DNA of 64,000 nt. Origin: Allium sativum (taxonomy: Eukaryota; Streptophyta; Magnoliopsida; Asparagales; Amaryllidaceae). The position numbers and the translations under genes are program-made. Numbering within the stretch: position 1 is the first letter of the stretch; every line of letters starts with the position of its first letter. The notes beneath the pieces were generated by a model. It was not told where the DNA came from. It did no database searches and worked only from the letters and a program-made list of their open reading frames with translations. Below are positions 12,701 through 24,900 of this stretch, one piece after another. The stretch is from the NCBI GenBank assembly GCA_030737875.1, contig CM060912.1:260324231-260388230 (forward strand), read 5' to 3'.

Positions 12701-13535
12701 TAAAACTCACCAACTCTATACAGTTCTATTTTTACAATGTGTTCTTAGAACTGTTAATTATCTGTTGTTTGACTGTGTGTTGACTGTTTGATTGAACTGC
12801 TAGTCAATTAGTAGAAATTTTATATATATATCTGTATATATATATATATATATATAAACTGTTAAATATTTATATGTTGATTCTGCTTAACAGAATATTA
12901 TACTGGTGTTGTCTAACATCTGTGGTGCAGGGAAACAGGTCGGAGGAATCCGACTGGATTCCTCAACAGTTATTTTACTGTGAATTATATGTTGTGATGT
13001 AAAATGTGATGTATATAATCTGTTGTGATTATGTGTGTTTGGACGATATTTATTGTTGTCATATGGTGTGTCAAATACCATAAGAAATACCAAAATGTAG
13101 AACAAGAGATTTTCAAAGTATATTTTGAAACCATTTATTTATATAAAATCGATAGATTTTATATATATATATATATAAAGAAAAGGGATTTGAAATCAAA
13201 TATAAAGGAAATATATTTGAAAACCAAAAATAAAGGAAATATATTTGAAAACCAAATATAAAGGAAATATATTTGAAAGCAAATATATAGGAAATATATT
13301 TAAAAGCAAATATAAAAGGAATTATTTATTCAGGGAATAAATTAAGGATTAAAAGAAATTATTTATGTAGGGAATAAATAAAGGATTAAAGGAATTATTT
13401 ATTTAGGGAATAAATGAAGAGTTAAAAGTATTTATTTAGGGAATAAATAAAAGTATAAAGGAATATTTATCGGATAGAATAAATAAAATAAAGGAATATT
13501 TATTTGATAAAATGAATAGGAGTTAATCCAAGTAA

Positions 13536-13830
13536 TTGGTTAGGTTAACCAAAGAAAGTTAGTCGAGTTAAACAAAGAAATTGGTTAGGTTAACCAAAGC
13601 AAGTTAGTCGAGTTAAACAAAGAAATTTGTTAGGTTAACCAAAGCAAGTTAGTCGAGTTAAACAAAGGAATTGGTTAGGTTAACCAAAGCAAGTTAGTGG
13701 AGTTAAACAAAGAAATTGGTTAGGTTAACCAAAGCAAGTTAGTCGAGTTAAACAAAGAAATTGGTTAGGTTAACCAAAGCGAGTTAGTCGAGTAAATCAA
13801 AGTAATTGGTTAAGTTAACCAAAGTGAATT
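13536..13830 (+). repeat. 45 bp tandem repeat, element E LTR1
   Basis: About six to seven units begin TTGGTTAGGTTAACCAA (nearly palindromic) and continue with AGTTAGTCGAGTTAAACAAA. The same array with the same unit order is at about 21655-21950 in LTR2, so array length has not changed since insertion. Confidence 0.9.
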
Positions 13831-15540
13831 AGTTAAGTTAAACTAAGTGATTAGTTAAGTAAATCAAGTTAAGACAATCGAGTTGGATTGTCGGGTTAAG
13901 ATAATCGAGATAAGTAATTGAGTTAAGGTAACCGAGTTAAGTTATCAAGGTAAGATTTTCAAGTTAAGTTATCAAGTTAGAGATAATCGAAAGAGAGTAT
14001 AAGTCGAATTCGATTATATCGAATTCGGGAAAGTACTATTTACTTTCCAAGGTTTAAATCAAGATTTATTTATTGATTTAGAAATTTGGTATCTATTTAA
14101 TTATTTGAGTTAGAATATAAAGTTATAATGTAGGATAGATATTTTAGAAGTAGGAATTATAACGGTATAGTTATAATCAAACGTTTCATATAAGAAGTAG
14201 ATTCGTAACCTGAATCCGAGAATTTGCGTAACAGAGGGTTGTAAAAAGTGAGTATTGAGCTTCATCTATTTCACAGTAAAGGACGTTGTTCAATTAAGGT
14301 CTGAGAGGTATTTATACCCCAACTTGATTGACTTCAGAATTGACAAAGGAATAGTTGTGGTTCAAACTAAAGGTTGAGTAGAAATATAGTTTATTCGAAT
14401 AGTGTTGGAGGAGTAAATCGAATATAGTTTATTCGAGTGGAGAAATCAAATGTTATTTATTTGAGAAGAGTTATCGAATATTAATTATCCAAAGAGGAGT
14501 TATCAAATATTGGTTATTCGAAGAGTTAATCCAATAGAGTTAGCCGAATGAGTAAATCGAATATAGATTATTCGAATAGAGTTGGAGGAGTAAATCGAAT
14601 ATAGTTTATTCGAACAACATTGGAAGAGTTAATCCGAAGGAGTTAATCGAAGAGTTAATCCAAAGGAGTTAGTCGAAGTTAGTTAATCCGAAGGAGTTAA
14701 TCGAAGAGTTAATCCGAAGGAGTTAGTCAGAGAGTTAATCTAAAGGAGTATTCGAAGTTAGAAATCCAAAGGAGTTAGTTGGGTAATCCAAAGGAGTTAG
14801 TTGGGTAATCCAAGGGAGTTAGTAGTTAAACCAAGTGAAGTGGTCGAGTTAGTCTAAGTGAATTGGTCGGGTCAACCAAGTGTAGTGGTCGAGTTAGTCT
14901 AAATAAATTGGTCAAGAGAAATCCAAAGGAGTTAGTTGGGTAATCCAAAGGAGTTAGTTGGGTAATCCAAGGGAGTTAGTCGAAGTTAAATCCAAAGGAG
15001 TTAGTAAGAAATCCCAAGGAGTTAGTTGGGTAATCCAATTGAGTTAAATTGAAAGGAGTTAAACGAGTATAGTTATTCGAAAGGATGGTTAAGTAAATGT
15101 AGAAATTCAAGGAAATGGAAATGTTTTCCAGCGTTAATAAATCTATTTTCTAAATCTAGAAAATAGCAAATGATTGAATATAGGGAAACAGGAGATAAGT
15201 AAGTTAAAGTGATTTATGTTAAATGATGTTTGTTCGATATAATTTCCATCTGGAAATAATATCGTTGGTTGCACACTTGTTTTTCTTTGATAGTTAACTC
15301 ACAGACTATCGAAGTTTTGACCATTTTAACATTGTTAATATGGAGAGACCGGTTGGATTATTATCCAAAGAACCACTCTGTATTGGCATACGCATTGCGA
15401 ATCATATATGCCAAGGATAATTGAAGACGGAGTAAAAGTGCAAGGGCTGTTGTATAAGTCTTAGATAACAGTGACTAAGATGGATATACTGAATAGTGCC
15501 TTCGGTTTGTCCAGTCCCAGGACAACGTATATGGAAGAAG

Positions 15541-15895
15541 GTCTGACAGAGTATATCCAATGGATCGCGTAAGTTGATCTGTTCAAACGTATTCACGTTT
15601 GGTGGCAGAGGAATTTGTTTCTCCTAGCTGTATACCCGTGTTATTTTTGGATAAGTCAATTTGTGATTTGGCGGGTATGACGATGTGACATTCTAAGTGA
15701 ATGAAGATGGATGTCTGACAGAGTATTTCCAAAAAGGTCACGTACCTTGATTTCTTCGACCGTACCAAGAGTGGAAGCGGAGAAGGAATCTTCTCTTAGC
15801 TAACACATAATGTATGGTTGTAGACGTCAAATTAGTGATCTCGATGGATCTGACAATGTGGCATTCGAAGTAAATCTGATGTGATGATAAAGCGT
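15541..15895 (+). repeat. Two-copy ~172 bp block in element E LTR1
   Basis: Copy 1 starts at 15541 and copy 2 at 15713, both with GTCTGACAGAGTAT. They share RTCACGTA/ATCGCGTA, CGTAC/CGTATTC, TCAAATTAGTGAT/TCAATTTGTGAT and ATTCKAAGTRAAT segments. Solo LTR B has a single version (about 10548-10715). The same pair is in LTR2 from 23638 and 23810. Confidence 0.6.
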
Positions 15896-16863
15896 AGCTT
15901 CTAGCCTCACACCAGGAAGTAACATAGGTTGGGCTAGGCAGCATGGCTAGTTGGGTCATCCCCAAGCAGGGTGTATTGTCACCGATCTAGAGAAAATCCA
16001 TATTTATACTTCTTTTTGATTCTGTATCCTCGGATGACGGTTTGATGGCCTATAACCGTGGTGGCAATATATTCGCGACACTCAAGCTAAATGAGTGAGC
16101 GGTCATGTGTGGCCTGGTTGCAAGACGTTCTTGTTGAACCTGCAGTGTATACCCTCTAGAGTACACTGATCATAAGGTGCTCCCATACCTTGTCTGTTGG
16201 AATCCATTCTCCGATAAGCGCTCTGCGGTATATGATTTTATACTATGTATGTAGAACGTGAGATGCAAACGTTTCTGCTAAATTGATACCTATTTGTACT
16301 TAGACATTATTATAATACCACAATGATATTGCTTGTCAAAGTTGTTTAGATACTCATAAGGAAAAACCCGTTCCGTATTCACGGCGTGGTCTTATGAGAT
16401 ATCATATACCTGTTTTAAACTGTTTTACTCATACCAGTCCCATGACTGACCCGGAGTTTACTTTGTTGTTTTCCCTAAACTCTTGGGTGCCTAAATTTGT
16501 ACGGGCAGTCAAGTAGTCGGGATTTACAGATATACTTGGAGAGCTTGGAGCAGGAGGCTTCAAGATCATTTAGCTATATTTATTTCCGCTGTGTTGTAAG
16601 TGCTGTACTCTGATAAGTGCTATTGTATACCTAACTGTTGTATTTCAAAGTTATGTTATATATTATATGTTATTCGTTCCGCTGCGAGATTCGTGTTACT
16701 CTGATGATGTAAGTGCTTCTCTTCTTCTTCTATTCTATTAGTTCTATCTTTTCTATTCTCATCTTCTAATTTCTTTCACTAACGACATGGTTTTTTCGAT
16801 GTTTGGTTAGTCGTGGTCGTGTTTATGGCGATAACCAAAGTCGCGAAATTCCCCGCCGTTACA

Positions 16864-18253
16864 GTTGGTATCAGAGCTTAAGTTAAGAATTACTTGGCTC
16901 TGTGGCGTGACTCGGTAGAGATAGGGTTAGTAATACCCTAGACTGAGATTGAGTGTATATATACGAGTGCGTATTTGTATTTGATATAAAAATGGTTTTA
17001 TATTGTGGAGATTCATTGGCTGAGTTGTTTATGAGTTCTGGTCGATCAGTTTGATCCACTGTATCGATAGGAGAAAATAAACACTCGTATACGATGGGTC
17101 ATCACGATATGTTTTGAAAAAGGGTAAGTGAATCTAACTTTACCCAAAGTATATTTTGATATAGAAATATATATATATATATATCAAAATTTTAATATAT
17201 TAGATATATTGGTTGTTATTATAATCGAGTAAGATTATAAATTAAATGGTTATATATATAACCAATCAGAATTCCTATAAGTAAAATACGTGGAATCAGT
17301 TGAATTAAAATCTGAAATTTAAATCAGAATTTGGAATTAAAATAAGGAAATTTTAAGTTCCTGGGAGATTTTGAAAATGTTTTTCAATTTGAAATAAATA
17401 TAGTATCTAACTCACCCGGATGACTGGAAAATAATTCCGAGGATGGATCGATACATCATCGGTGTGATTTTCGAGTTTCTAAGTGGCAGATTACTACCAA
17501 GTGTTTTGTTTTCAAATGGTGTTGAGAAAACAAGTTGTTTAAAAATTCAAAGGTTTTGAATTGGTGTTAGGATTTGAAATTGATTTGAAATAAAAACCCA
17601 GGAATTTAAATCTTGAAATTTAAAATTTAACTTGTTAAGTTAAATAAATCAAGATGGTAAAAACAAATAAGTAAATTAAAATTTAACTCGAACCAAGTTA
17701 AATAAATCGGGATTTGGTTAGAGAATAATCTGGATTGGAATTAAGTTGACAGGTTAAGAGTTTGAAATGTAACATTGGCATTTGAATAGAATTTGACTTG
17801 GATAGAACCAAGTGTTTGAGTTGAAGGTTGGATTTAGATGACATTGGTATATGTTGGGTTGATACAGGTGAAAGTGATTAAGTTGATATGCCCGACAAAA
17901 AGGTACAAGTTTATTTTTGATATAAGCATGAGATTTATGAGCCGATTTGGCAAGCCGCTTGGCGGTTTGATTTTCTTTTGGGTTGGAGAAGGCCTAAAGA
18001 GGCGAGTTGTGGTTTTACCAATAGGGCTGTACAAAGGAGGTTATGGCGAAATTTTCCGAAAATTTAAAGTGTTAGAAAATTTTCAGAATTTTTGAAAATT
18101 TTAGTTAGTCGGAAGAATAAATATTTCAGTCGATATTAATTGGTTCGGTTGAAGTCAGAAATAAGGGGTAAACCAATCTTAGGAGTTCCAATATATAGGG
18201 TCATCCTCTAACTTAGCAATTTCGAGGACGAAATTATTTTAAGGGGGGAAGTC
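16864..18253 (+). other. Internal region of element E: PBS, non-coding spacer, gypsy pol-tail relic and PPT
   Basis: The primer site TGGTATCAGAGC at 16866-16877 is perfect. The following ~1.3 kb is AT-rich and shows no gag or pol similarity; open frames at 17834-18095 are short and unrecognised. The last ~45 bp read in one frame as S-N-F-E-D-E-I-I-L-R-G-E, a frequent C-terminal tail of plant Ty3/gypsy pol, overlapping the purine tract AAGGGGGGAAG (18241-18251). This identifies the parent lineage and shows that the coding core was lost while both priming sites were kept. Confidence 0.85.
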
Positions 18254-19927
18254 TGTAATGGCGCGTTTTGTAAGGTATAATATTTAAGTTATTTAATTAT
18301 TTAAATAACGAATATATTAAATAAACGATAGTTGAACGTATAATTATAATTTTATTATAATTAAAATCGAGCTTGAAATGACGCTGCAGTTCGCGATTTG
18401 GCGATTCGAACTTCAACTGAATGTACATGATTCGTTTTAAGCCGGATTTCTGTGAAACAAGAAACGTGTGGAGCTGGTGGAGTATATCTTTCTAGTGGAA
18501 GAGAAAAATCAGGATTTCGTCGGGTAAATTTTGAGTTATGTCCAAATCAAATTTCAGAAAAGTCGCTGTGGAATTCCTTTATAATTTGCGACGCTTTATA
18601 TACGTTATAAATCGATTTTTCGATACGAACTGAATATCGGGATAATCTGGAGTCTGGAAATCAAGTCATAAAATCTGAGGTGATATTCTGGAGCCGGACG
18701 ACATTGTATATGGATATATACGATAATATTAATTTATTTATATTTAAATTAATAATATTTAAATATATTTATATATTTAAATGGGTCATCCAGAGCTTTA
18801 AAAATACGCAGTTTGAGCAGACAAAGTCAGAATTCGACGAAACCAGTTTTGTTGGATCCGCAATATCAAATATTTGCTAGGTGTTAAGTTTCGTGATTTT
18901 TAGAGTCACTGTGTGACCGTACGGATTTTTAGAGTGAGGAACAGACAGTATTTTGACAGTTAAAAATACACTGTGTGGGCATACGAAGTCGGAATTCGAC
19001 GAAACCAGTTTCGTTGGGACCGTAATGTCAAATTCTATCAGCGTGTCAGTTTTCATGATTTTTAGGCGTCGTATGTGTTCGCAGTGATTTTTAGAAGACT
19101 AGAACGAATATAAAATTAATAAAAGAAAATATCTTAACTCATTTTGAGGTCAAAAAAAAGCCACATCATCCTGTTAACAACCACACAACATACCCACCAC
19201 CGTTATAAAACCATTCTTCTGGCCGTCCTCCTCTCTGTTTCCAAAAACGTGAAGAACACCACTTCAATAATCAATAGAAATTCATGCAAAATGAAATCAA
19301 ACCATATAAATCCAAATATATATAAAATCGAGTTGCTAAGGAAGGGAGCTTCGATCTGGTGGTTGTTTGATTTCGTGCGATTCAGTTCTAGCGAGTTCGG
19401 GTTCGTATGGCATCGCTTAGGGTTAGTAAATTCGAGATGATGGATCATCGTTGAGTGATTTCAAGTGTATATTTGAGTTGCTTGGAGTTTTTGGCATCTT
19501 GGATGGAACTAGTGGGATAATCGGTGAAGGTTGAGGTCGCGATACCTGCTGTGAGAACCTTCCGACGCAATGATGGATATGGGGCCGGAGTTGACGAGGT
19601 GGTGTTGGGTGCGTGCGGATTTTGATGGTGAATTGAGTGGTGGAGGCGGCGCCGGAATTAGGTGGTTGGAGGAGGAGGGGAGGATGGTCAAAGGTGGATT
19701 GACTGTGTTTGTTTGTGAGGATGGAATACTGGACGGGAGTTGAGCGATGTAAGGAAGAAAGGGGTAGCGGGTTGTGGGTTAAGAGAATAGTGGGCCAAGA
19801 TGGTATACGGTAAAGGCCCATGGAATTTACTTTAAAACTTAAGTCTAATTTAAATTGTATATTGTTTGTTAACGCGATAACTTATTCATATGAGATCAGA
19901 TTGACGAACCGTAAGTTGCGTCGGGAT

Positions 19928-20642
19928 TAGGGCTGCACACAACCCATATCCAACCCGACCCAACCCACCAACCCGACCCAACCCACATAAACCCAACCCA
20001 ACCCATCCTAGTTCGGGTCGGATATGGGTTACAATTTGTAACCCATACTATATGTGGGTCGGGTTTGACATTTTGTTCAACCCAACCTCATTTTAACCCA
20101 ACCCAAACCTATTTAAAAAAAACTAATTTAATATCCATCCAATTAAAATTAGAATAGTATAATCCTAGAATAATGTTTATGTATTCTATAATAAATGTAC
20201 AAAAAAATATTTCATGTCAATCCAAACTAGATAGAATTTGATAAATATATTTTAAAGAGCATTTTAATGTATTTTAAAATGAAACACTTACTCAACTATG
20301 TAGTAAATTAATTTCATATGATGTGTTTTACAATGAAATTTTAATTATATGTCTTGTAATGAATCGGTTATTTTAAATGCATTATGCTAGCTAAAATCTG
20401 ATATATTATGCTGAATATTTTGATATAATTTTTAGAAAAAATCCCTCATATTCTCATTTTTTATTGTATTCAAGTGACCCAACCCAACCTTACTTAACCC
20501 GACCCAACCCATACTTCAACCCAACCCATATCCAACCTCATATAGGGTCGGGTACGGGTTGAGCTACCTTAAACCCATACCTATGTGGGTCGGATAAAGT
20601 ATTTGGTCTAATCCGACCCAACCCATACTTTGTGCAGCCCTA
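19928..20642. mobile_element. Small non-autonomous hAT element with CAACCC/GGGTTG subterminal repeats
   Basis: This 715 bp insertion has perfect 12 bp inverted ends (TAGGGCTGCACA) and a perfect 8 bp duplication GTCGGGAT (19920-19927 and 20643-20650). LTR1 of the same element carries the empty site at 12567-12580 (GCGTCGGGATCG), proving insertion after E integrated. About 200 bp at each end is dense in CAACCC, CCGACCC and GGGTTG/GGGTCGG hexamers; the centre is AT-rich and non-coding. There is no transposase. Confidence 0.93.
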
Positions 20643-20907
20643 GTCGGGATCGTATGGACGAACACTCCACAATGGAACTGACCGCGAGTCAATTGGAGTC
20701 CGTCACAATTTATAGCAAAATAAATTGTCGGAATCAAGCGAGGGTTATCGTCATTGACGATGATCGTCCAATGTGAGTAAAACTCACCAACTCTATACAG
20801 TTCTATTTTTACAATGTGTTCTTAGAACTGTTAATTATCTGTTATTTGACTGTGTGTTGACTGTTTGATTGAACTGCTAGTCAGTTAGTAGAAATTTTAT
20901 ATATATA

Positions 20908-20960
<53 letters not shown>

Positions 20961-21254
20961 TTAAATATTTATATGTTGATTCTGCTTAACAGAATATTAT
21001 ACTGGTGTTGTCTAACATCTGTGGTGCAGGGAAACAGGTCGGAGGAATCCGACTGGATTCCTCAACAGTTATTTTACTGTGAATTATATGTTGTGATGTA
21101 AAATGTGATGTATATAATCTGTTGTGATTATGTGTGTTTGGACGATATTTATCGTTGTCATATGGTGTGTCAAATACCATAAGAAATGCCAAAATGTAGA
21201 ACAAGAGATTTTCAAAGTATATTTTGAAACCATTTATTTATATAAAATCGATAG

Positions 21255-21299
<45 letters not shown>

Positions 21300-21654
21300 A
21301 AAAGGGATTTGAAATCAAATATAAAGGAAATATATTTGAAAACCAAATATAAAGGAAATATATTTGAAAACCAAATATAAAGGAAATATATTTGAAAGCA
21401 AATATATAGGAAATATATTTAAAAGCAAATATAAAAGGAATTATTTATTCAGGGAATAAATAAAGGATTAAAAGAAATTATTTATGTAGGGAATAAATAA
21501 AGGATTAAAGGAATTATTTATTTAGGGAATAAATGAAGAGTTAAAAGTATTTATTTAGGGAATAAATAAAAGTATAAAGGAATATTTATCGGATAGAATA
21601 AATAAAATAAAGGAATATTTATTTGATAAAATGAATAGGAGTTAATCCAAGTAA

Positions 21655-21950
21655 TTGGTTAGGTTAACCAAAGAAAGTTAGTCGAGTTAAACAAAGAAAT
21701 TGGTTAGGTTAACCAAAGCAAGTTAGTCGAGTTAAACAAAGAAATTGGTTAGGTTAACCAAAGCAAGTTAGTCGAGTTAAACAAAGGAATTGGTTAGGTT
21801 AACCAAAGCAAGTTAGTGGAGTTAAACAAAGAAATTGGTTAGGTTAACCAAAGCAAGTTAGTCGAGTTAAACAAAGAAATTGGTTAGGTTAACCAAAGCG
21901 AGTTAGTCGAGTAAATCAAAGTAATTGGTTAAGTTAACCAAAGTGAATTA
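21655..21950 (+). repeat. 45 bp tandem repeat, element E LTR2
   Basis: This is the counterpart of 13536-13830, with the same TTGGTTAGGTTAACCAA-headed units in the same order. Confidence 0.9.
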
Positions 21951-24900
21951 GTTAAGTTAAACTAAGTGATTAGTTAAGTAAATCAAGTTAAGACAATCGA
22001 GTTGGATTGTCGGGTTAAGATAATCGAGATAAGTAATTGAGTTAAGGTAACCGAGTTAAGTTATCAAGGTAAGATTTTCAAGTTAAGTTATCAAGTTAGA
22101 GATAATCGAAAGAGAGTATAAGTCGAATTCGATTATATCGAATTCGGGAAAGTACTATTTACTTTCCAAGGTTTAAATCAAGATTTATTTATTGATTTAG
22201 AAATTTGGTATCTATTTAATTATTTGAGTTAGAATATAAAGTTATAATGTAGGATAGATATTTTAGAAGTAGGAATTATAACGGTATAGTTATAATCAAA
22301 CGTTTCATATAAGAAGTAGATTCGTAACCTGAATCCGAGAATTTGCGTAACAGAGGGTTGTAAAAAGTGAGTATTGAGCTTCATCTATTTCACAGTAAAG
22401 GACGTTGTTCAATTAAGGTCTGAGAGGTATTTATACCCCAACTTGATTGACTTCAGAATTGACAAAGGAATAGTTGTGGTTCAATCTAAAGGTTAAGTAG
22501 AAATATAGTTTATTCGAATAGTGTTGGAGGAGTAAATCGAATATAGTTTATTCGAGTGGAGAAATAAAATGTTATTTATTTGAGAAGAGTTATCGAATAT
22601 TAATTATCCAAAGAGGAGTTATCGAATATTGGTTATTCGAAGAGTTAATCCAATAGAGTTAGCCGAATGAGTAAATCGAATATAGATTATTTGAATAGAG
22701 TTGGAGGAGTAAATCGAATATAGTTTATTCGAACAGCATTGGAAGAGTTAATCCGAAGGAGTTAATCGAAGAGTTAATCCAAAGGAGTTAGTCGAAGTTA
22801 GTTAATCCGAAGGAGTTAATCGAAGAGTTAATCCGAAGGAGTTAGTCGGAGAGTTAATCCAAAGGAGTATTCGAAGTTAGAAATCCAAAGGAGTTAGTTG
22901 GGTAATCCAAGGGAGTTAGTAGTTAAACCAAGTGAAGTGGTCGAGTTAGTCTAAGTGAATTGGTCGGGTCAACCAAGTGTAGTGGTCGAGTTAGTCTAAA
23001 TAAATTGGTCAAGAGAAATCCAAAGGAGTTAGTTGGGTAATCCAAAGGAGTTAGTTGGGTAATCCAAGGGAGTTAGTCGAAGTTAAATCCAAAGGAGTTA
23101 GTAAGAAATCCCAAGGAGTTAGTTGGGTAATCCAATTGAGTTAAATTGAAAGGAGTTAAACGAGTATAGTTATTCGAAAGGATGGTTAAGTAAATGTAGA
23201 AATTCAAGGAAATGGAAATGTTTTCCAGCGTTAATAAATCTATTTTCTAAATCTAGAAAATAGCAAATGATTGAATATAGGGAAACAGGAGATAAGTAAG
23301 TTAAAGTGATTTATGTTAAATGATGTTTGTTCGATATAATTTCCATCTGGAAATAATATCGTTGGTTGCACACTTGTTTTTCTTTGATAGTTAACTCACA
23401 GACTATCGAAGTTTTGACCATTTTAACATTGTTAATATGGAGAGACCGGTTGGATTATTATCCAAAGAACCACTCTGTATTGGCATACGCATTGCGAATC
23501 ATATATGCCAAGGATAATTGAAGACGGAGTAAAAGTGCAAGGGCTGTTGTATAAGTCTTAGATAACAGTGACTAAGATGGATATACTGAATAGTGCCTTC
23601 GGTTTGTCCAGTCCCAGGACAACGTATATGGAAGAAGGTCTGACAGAGTATATCCAATGGATCGCGTAAGTTGATCTGTTCAAACGTATTCACGTTTGGT
23701 GGCGGAGGAATTCGTTTCTCCTAGCTGTATACCCGTGTTATTTTTGGACAAGTCAATTTGTGATTTGGCGGGTATGACGATGTGACATTCTAAGTGAATG
23801 AAGATGGATGTCTGACAGAGTATTTCCAAAAAGGTCACGTACCTTTATTTCTTCGACCATACCAAGAGTGGAAGCGGAGAAGGAAACTTCTCTTAGCTAA
23901 CACATAATGTATGGTTGTAGACGTCAAATTAGTGATCTCGATGGATCTGACAATGTGGCATTCGAAGTAAATCTGATGTGATGATAAAGCGTAGCTTCTA
24001 GCCTCACACCAGGAAGTAACAGAAGTTGGGCTAGGCAGCATGGCTAGTTGGGTCATCCCCAAGCAGGGTGTATTGTCACCGAGCTAGAGAAAATCCATAT
24101 TTATACTTCTTTTTGATTCTGTATCCTCGGATGACGGTTTGATGGCCTATAACCGTGGTGGCAATATATTCGCGACACTCAAGCTAAATGAGTGAGCGGT
24201 CATGTGTGGCCTGGTTGCAAGACGTTCTTGTTGAACCTGCAGTGTATACCCTCTAGAGTACACTGATCATAAGGTGCTCCCATACCTTGTCTGTTGGAAT
24301 CCATTCTCCGATAAGCGCTCTGCGGTATATGATTTTATACTATGTATGTAGAACGTGAGATGCAAACGTTTCTGCTAAATTGATACCTATTTGTACTTAG
24401 ACATTATTATAATACCACAATGATATTGCTTGTCAAAGTTGTTTAGATACTCATAAGGAAAAACCCGTTCCGTATTCACGGCGTGGTCTTATGAGATATC
24501 ATATACCTGTTTTAAACTGTTTTACTCATACCAGTCCCATGACTGACCCGGAGTTTACTTTGTTGTTTTCCCTAAACTCTTGGGTGCCTAAATTTGTACG
24601 GGCAGTCAAGTAGTCGGGATTTACAGATATACTTGGAGAGCTTGGAGCAGGAGGCTTCAAGATCATTTAGCTATAGTTATTTCCGCTGTGTTGTAAGTGC
24701 TGTACTCTGATAAGTGCTATTGTATACCTAACTATTGTATTTCAAAGTTATGTTATATATTATATGTTATTCGTTCCGCTGCGAGATTCGTGTTACTCTG
24801 ATGATGTAAGTGCTTCTCTTCTTCTTCTTCTATTCTATTAGTTCTATCTTTTCTATTCTCATCTTCTAATTTCTTTCACTAACGACATGGTTTTTTCGAT

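Larger units (their letters stand above)
10900..16863 (+). repeat. 5' LTR of element E (5.96 kb)
   Basis: It has TG...CA ends, followed by a bona fide tRNA-iMet primer site. Internal landmarks are a two-copy ~160 bp repeat (about 11445-11570 and 11605-11735, each with GTCRGAATTCGACGAAACCA), a GC-richer block at 12060-12430, a TA microsatellite (12833-12856), ~27 bp repeats (13186-13320), 45 bp repeats (13536-13830), degenerate GTTAATCGA repeats (13860-15080), and a two-copy ~172 bp block (15541-15895). The longest open frame (12069-12467, minus) is also in LTR2 but has low-complexity composition and no recognisable domain; I do not call it a gene. Confidence 0.93.

Noticed and set aside
13536..13830. 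CRISPR-like array of 45 bp units.
   Set aside because: There are no distinct spacers: the whole unit is repeated, it lies in an LTR and occurs in both LTRs, and the genome is a plant.
19928..20642. Interstitial telomere repeat, because of CAACCC/GGGTTG runs.
   Set aside because: Plant telomeres are TTTAGGG. The hexamers lie within perfect hAT ends with an 8 bp duplication.
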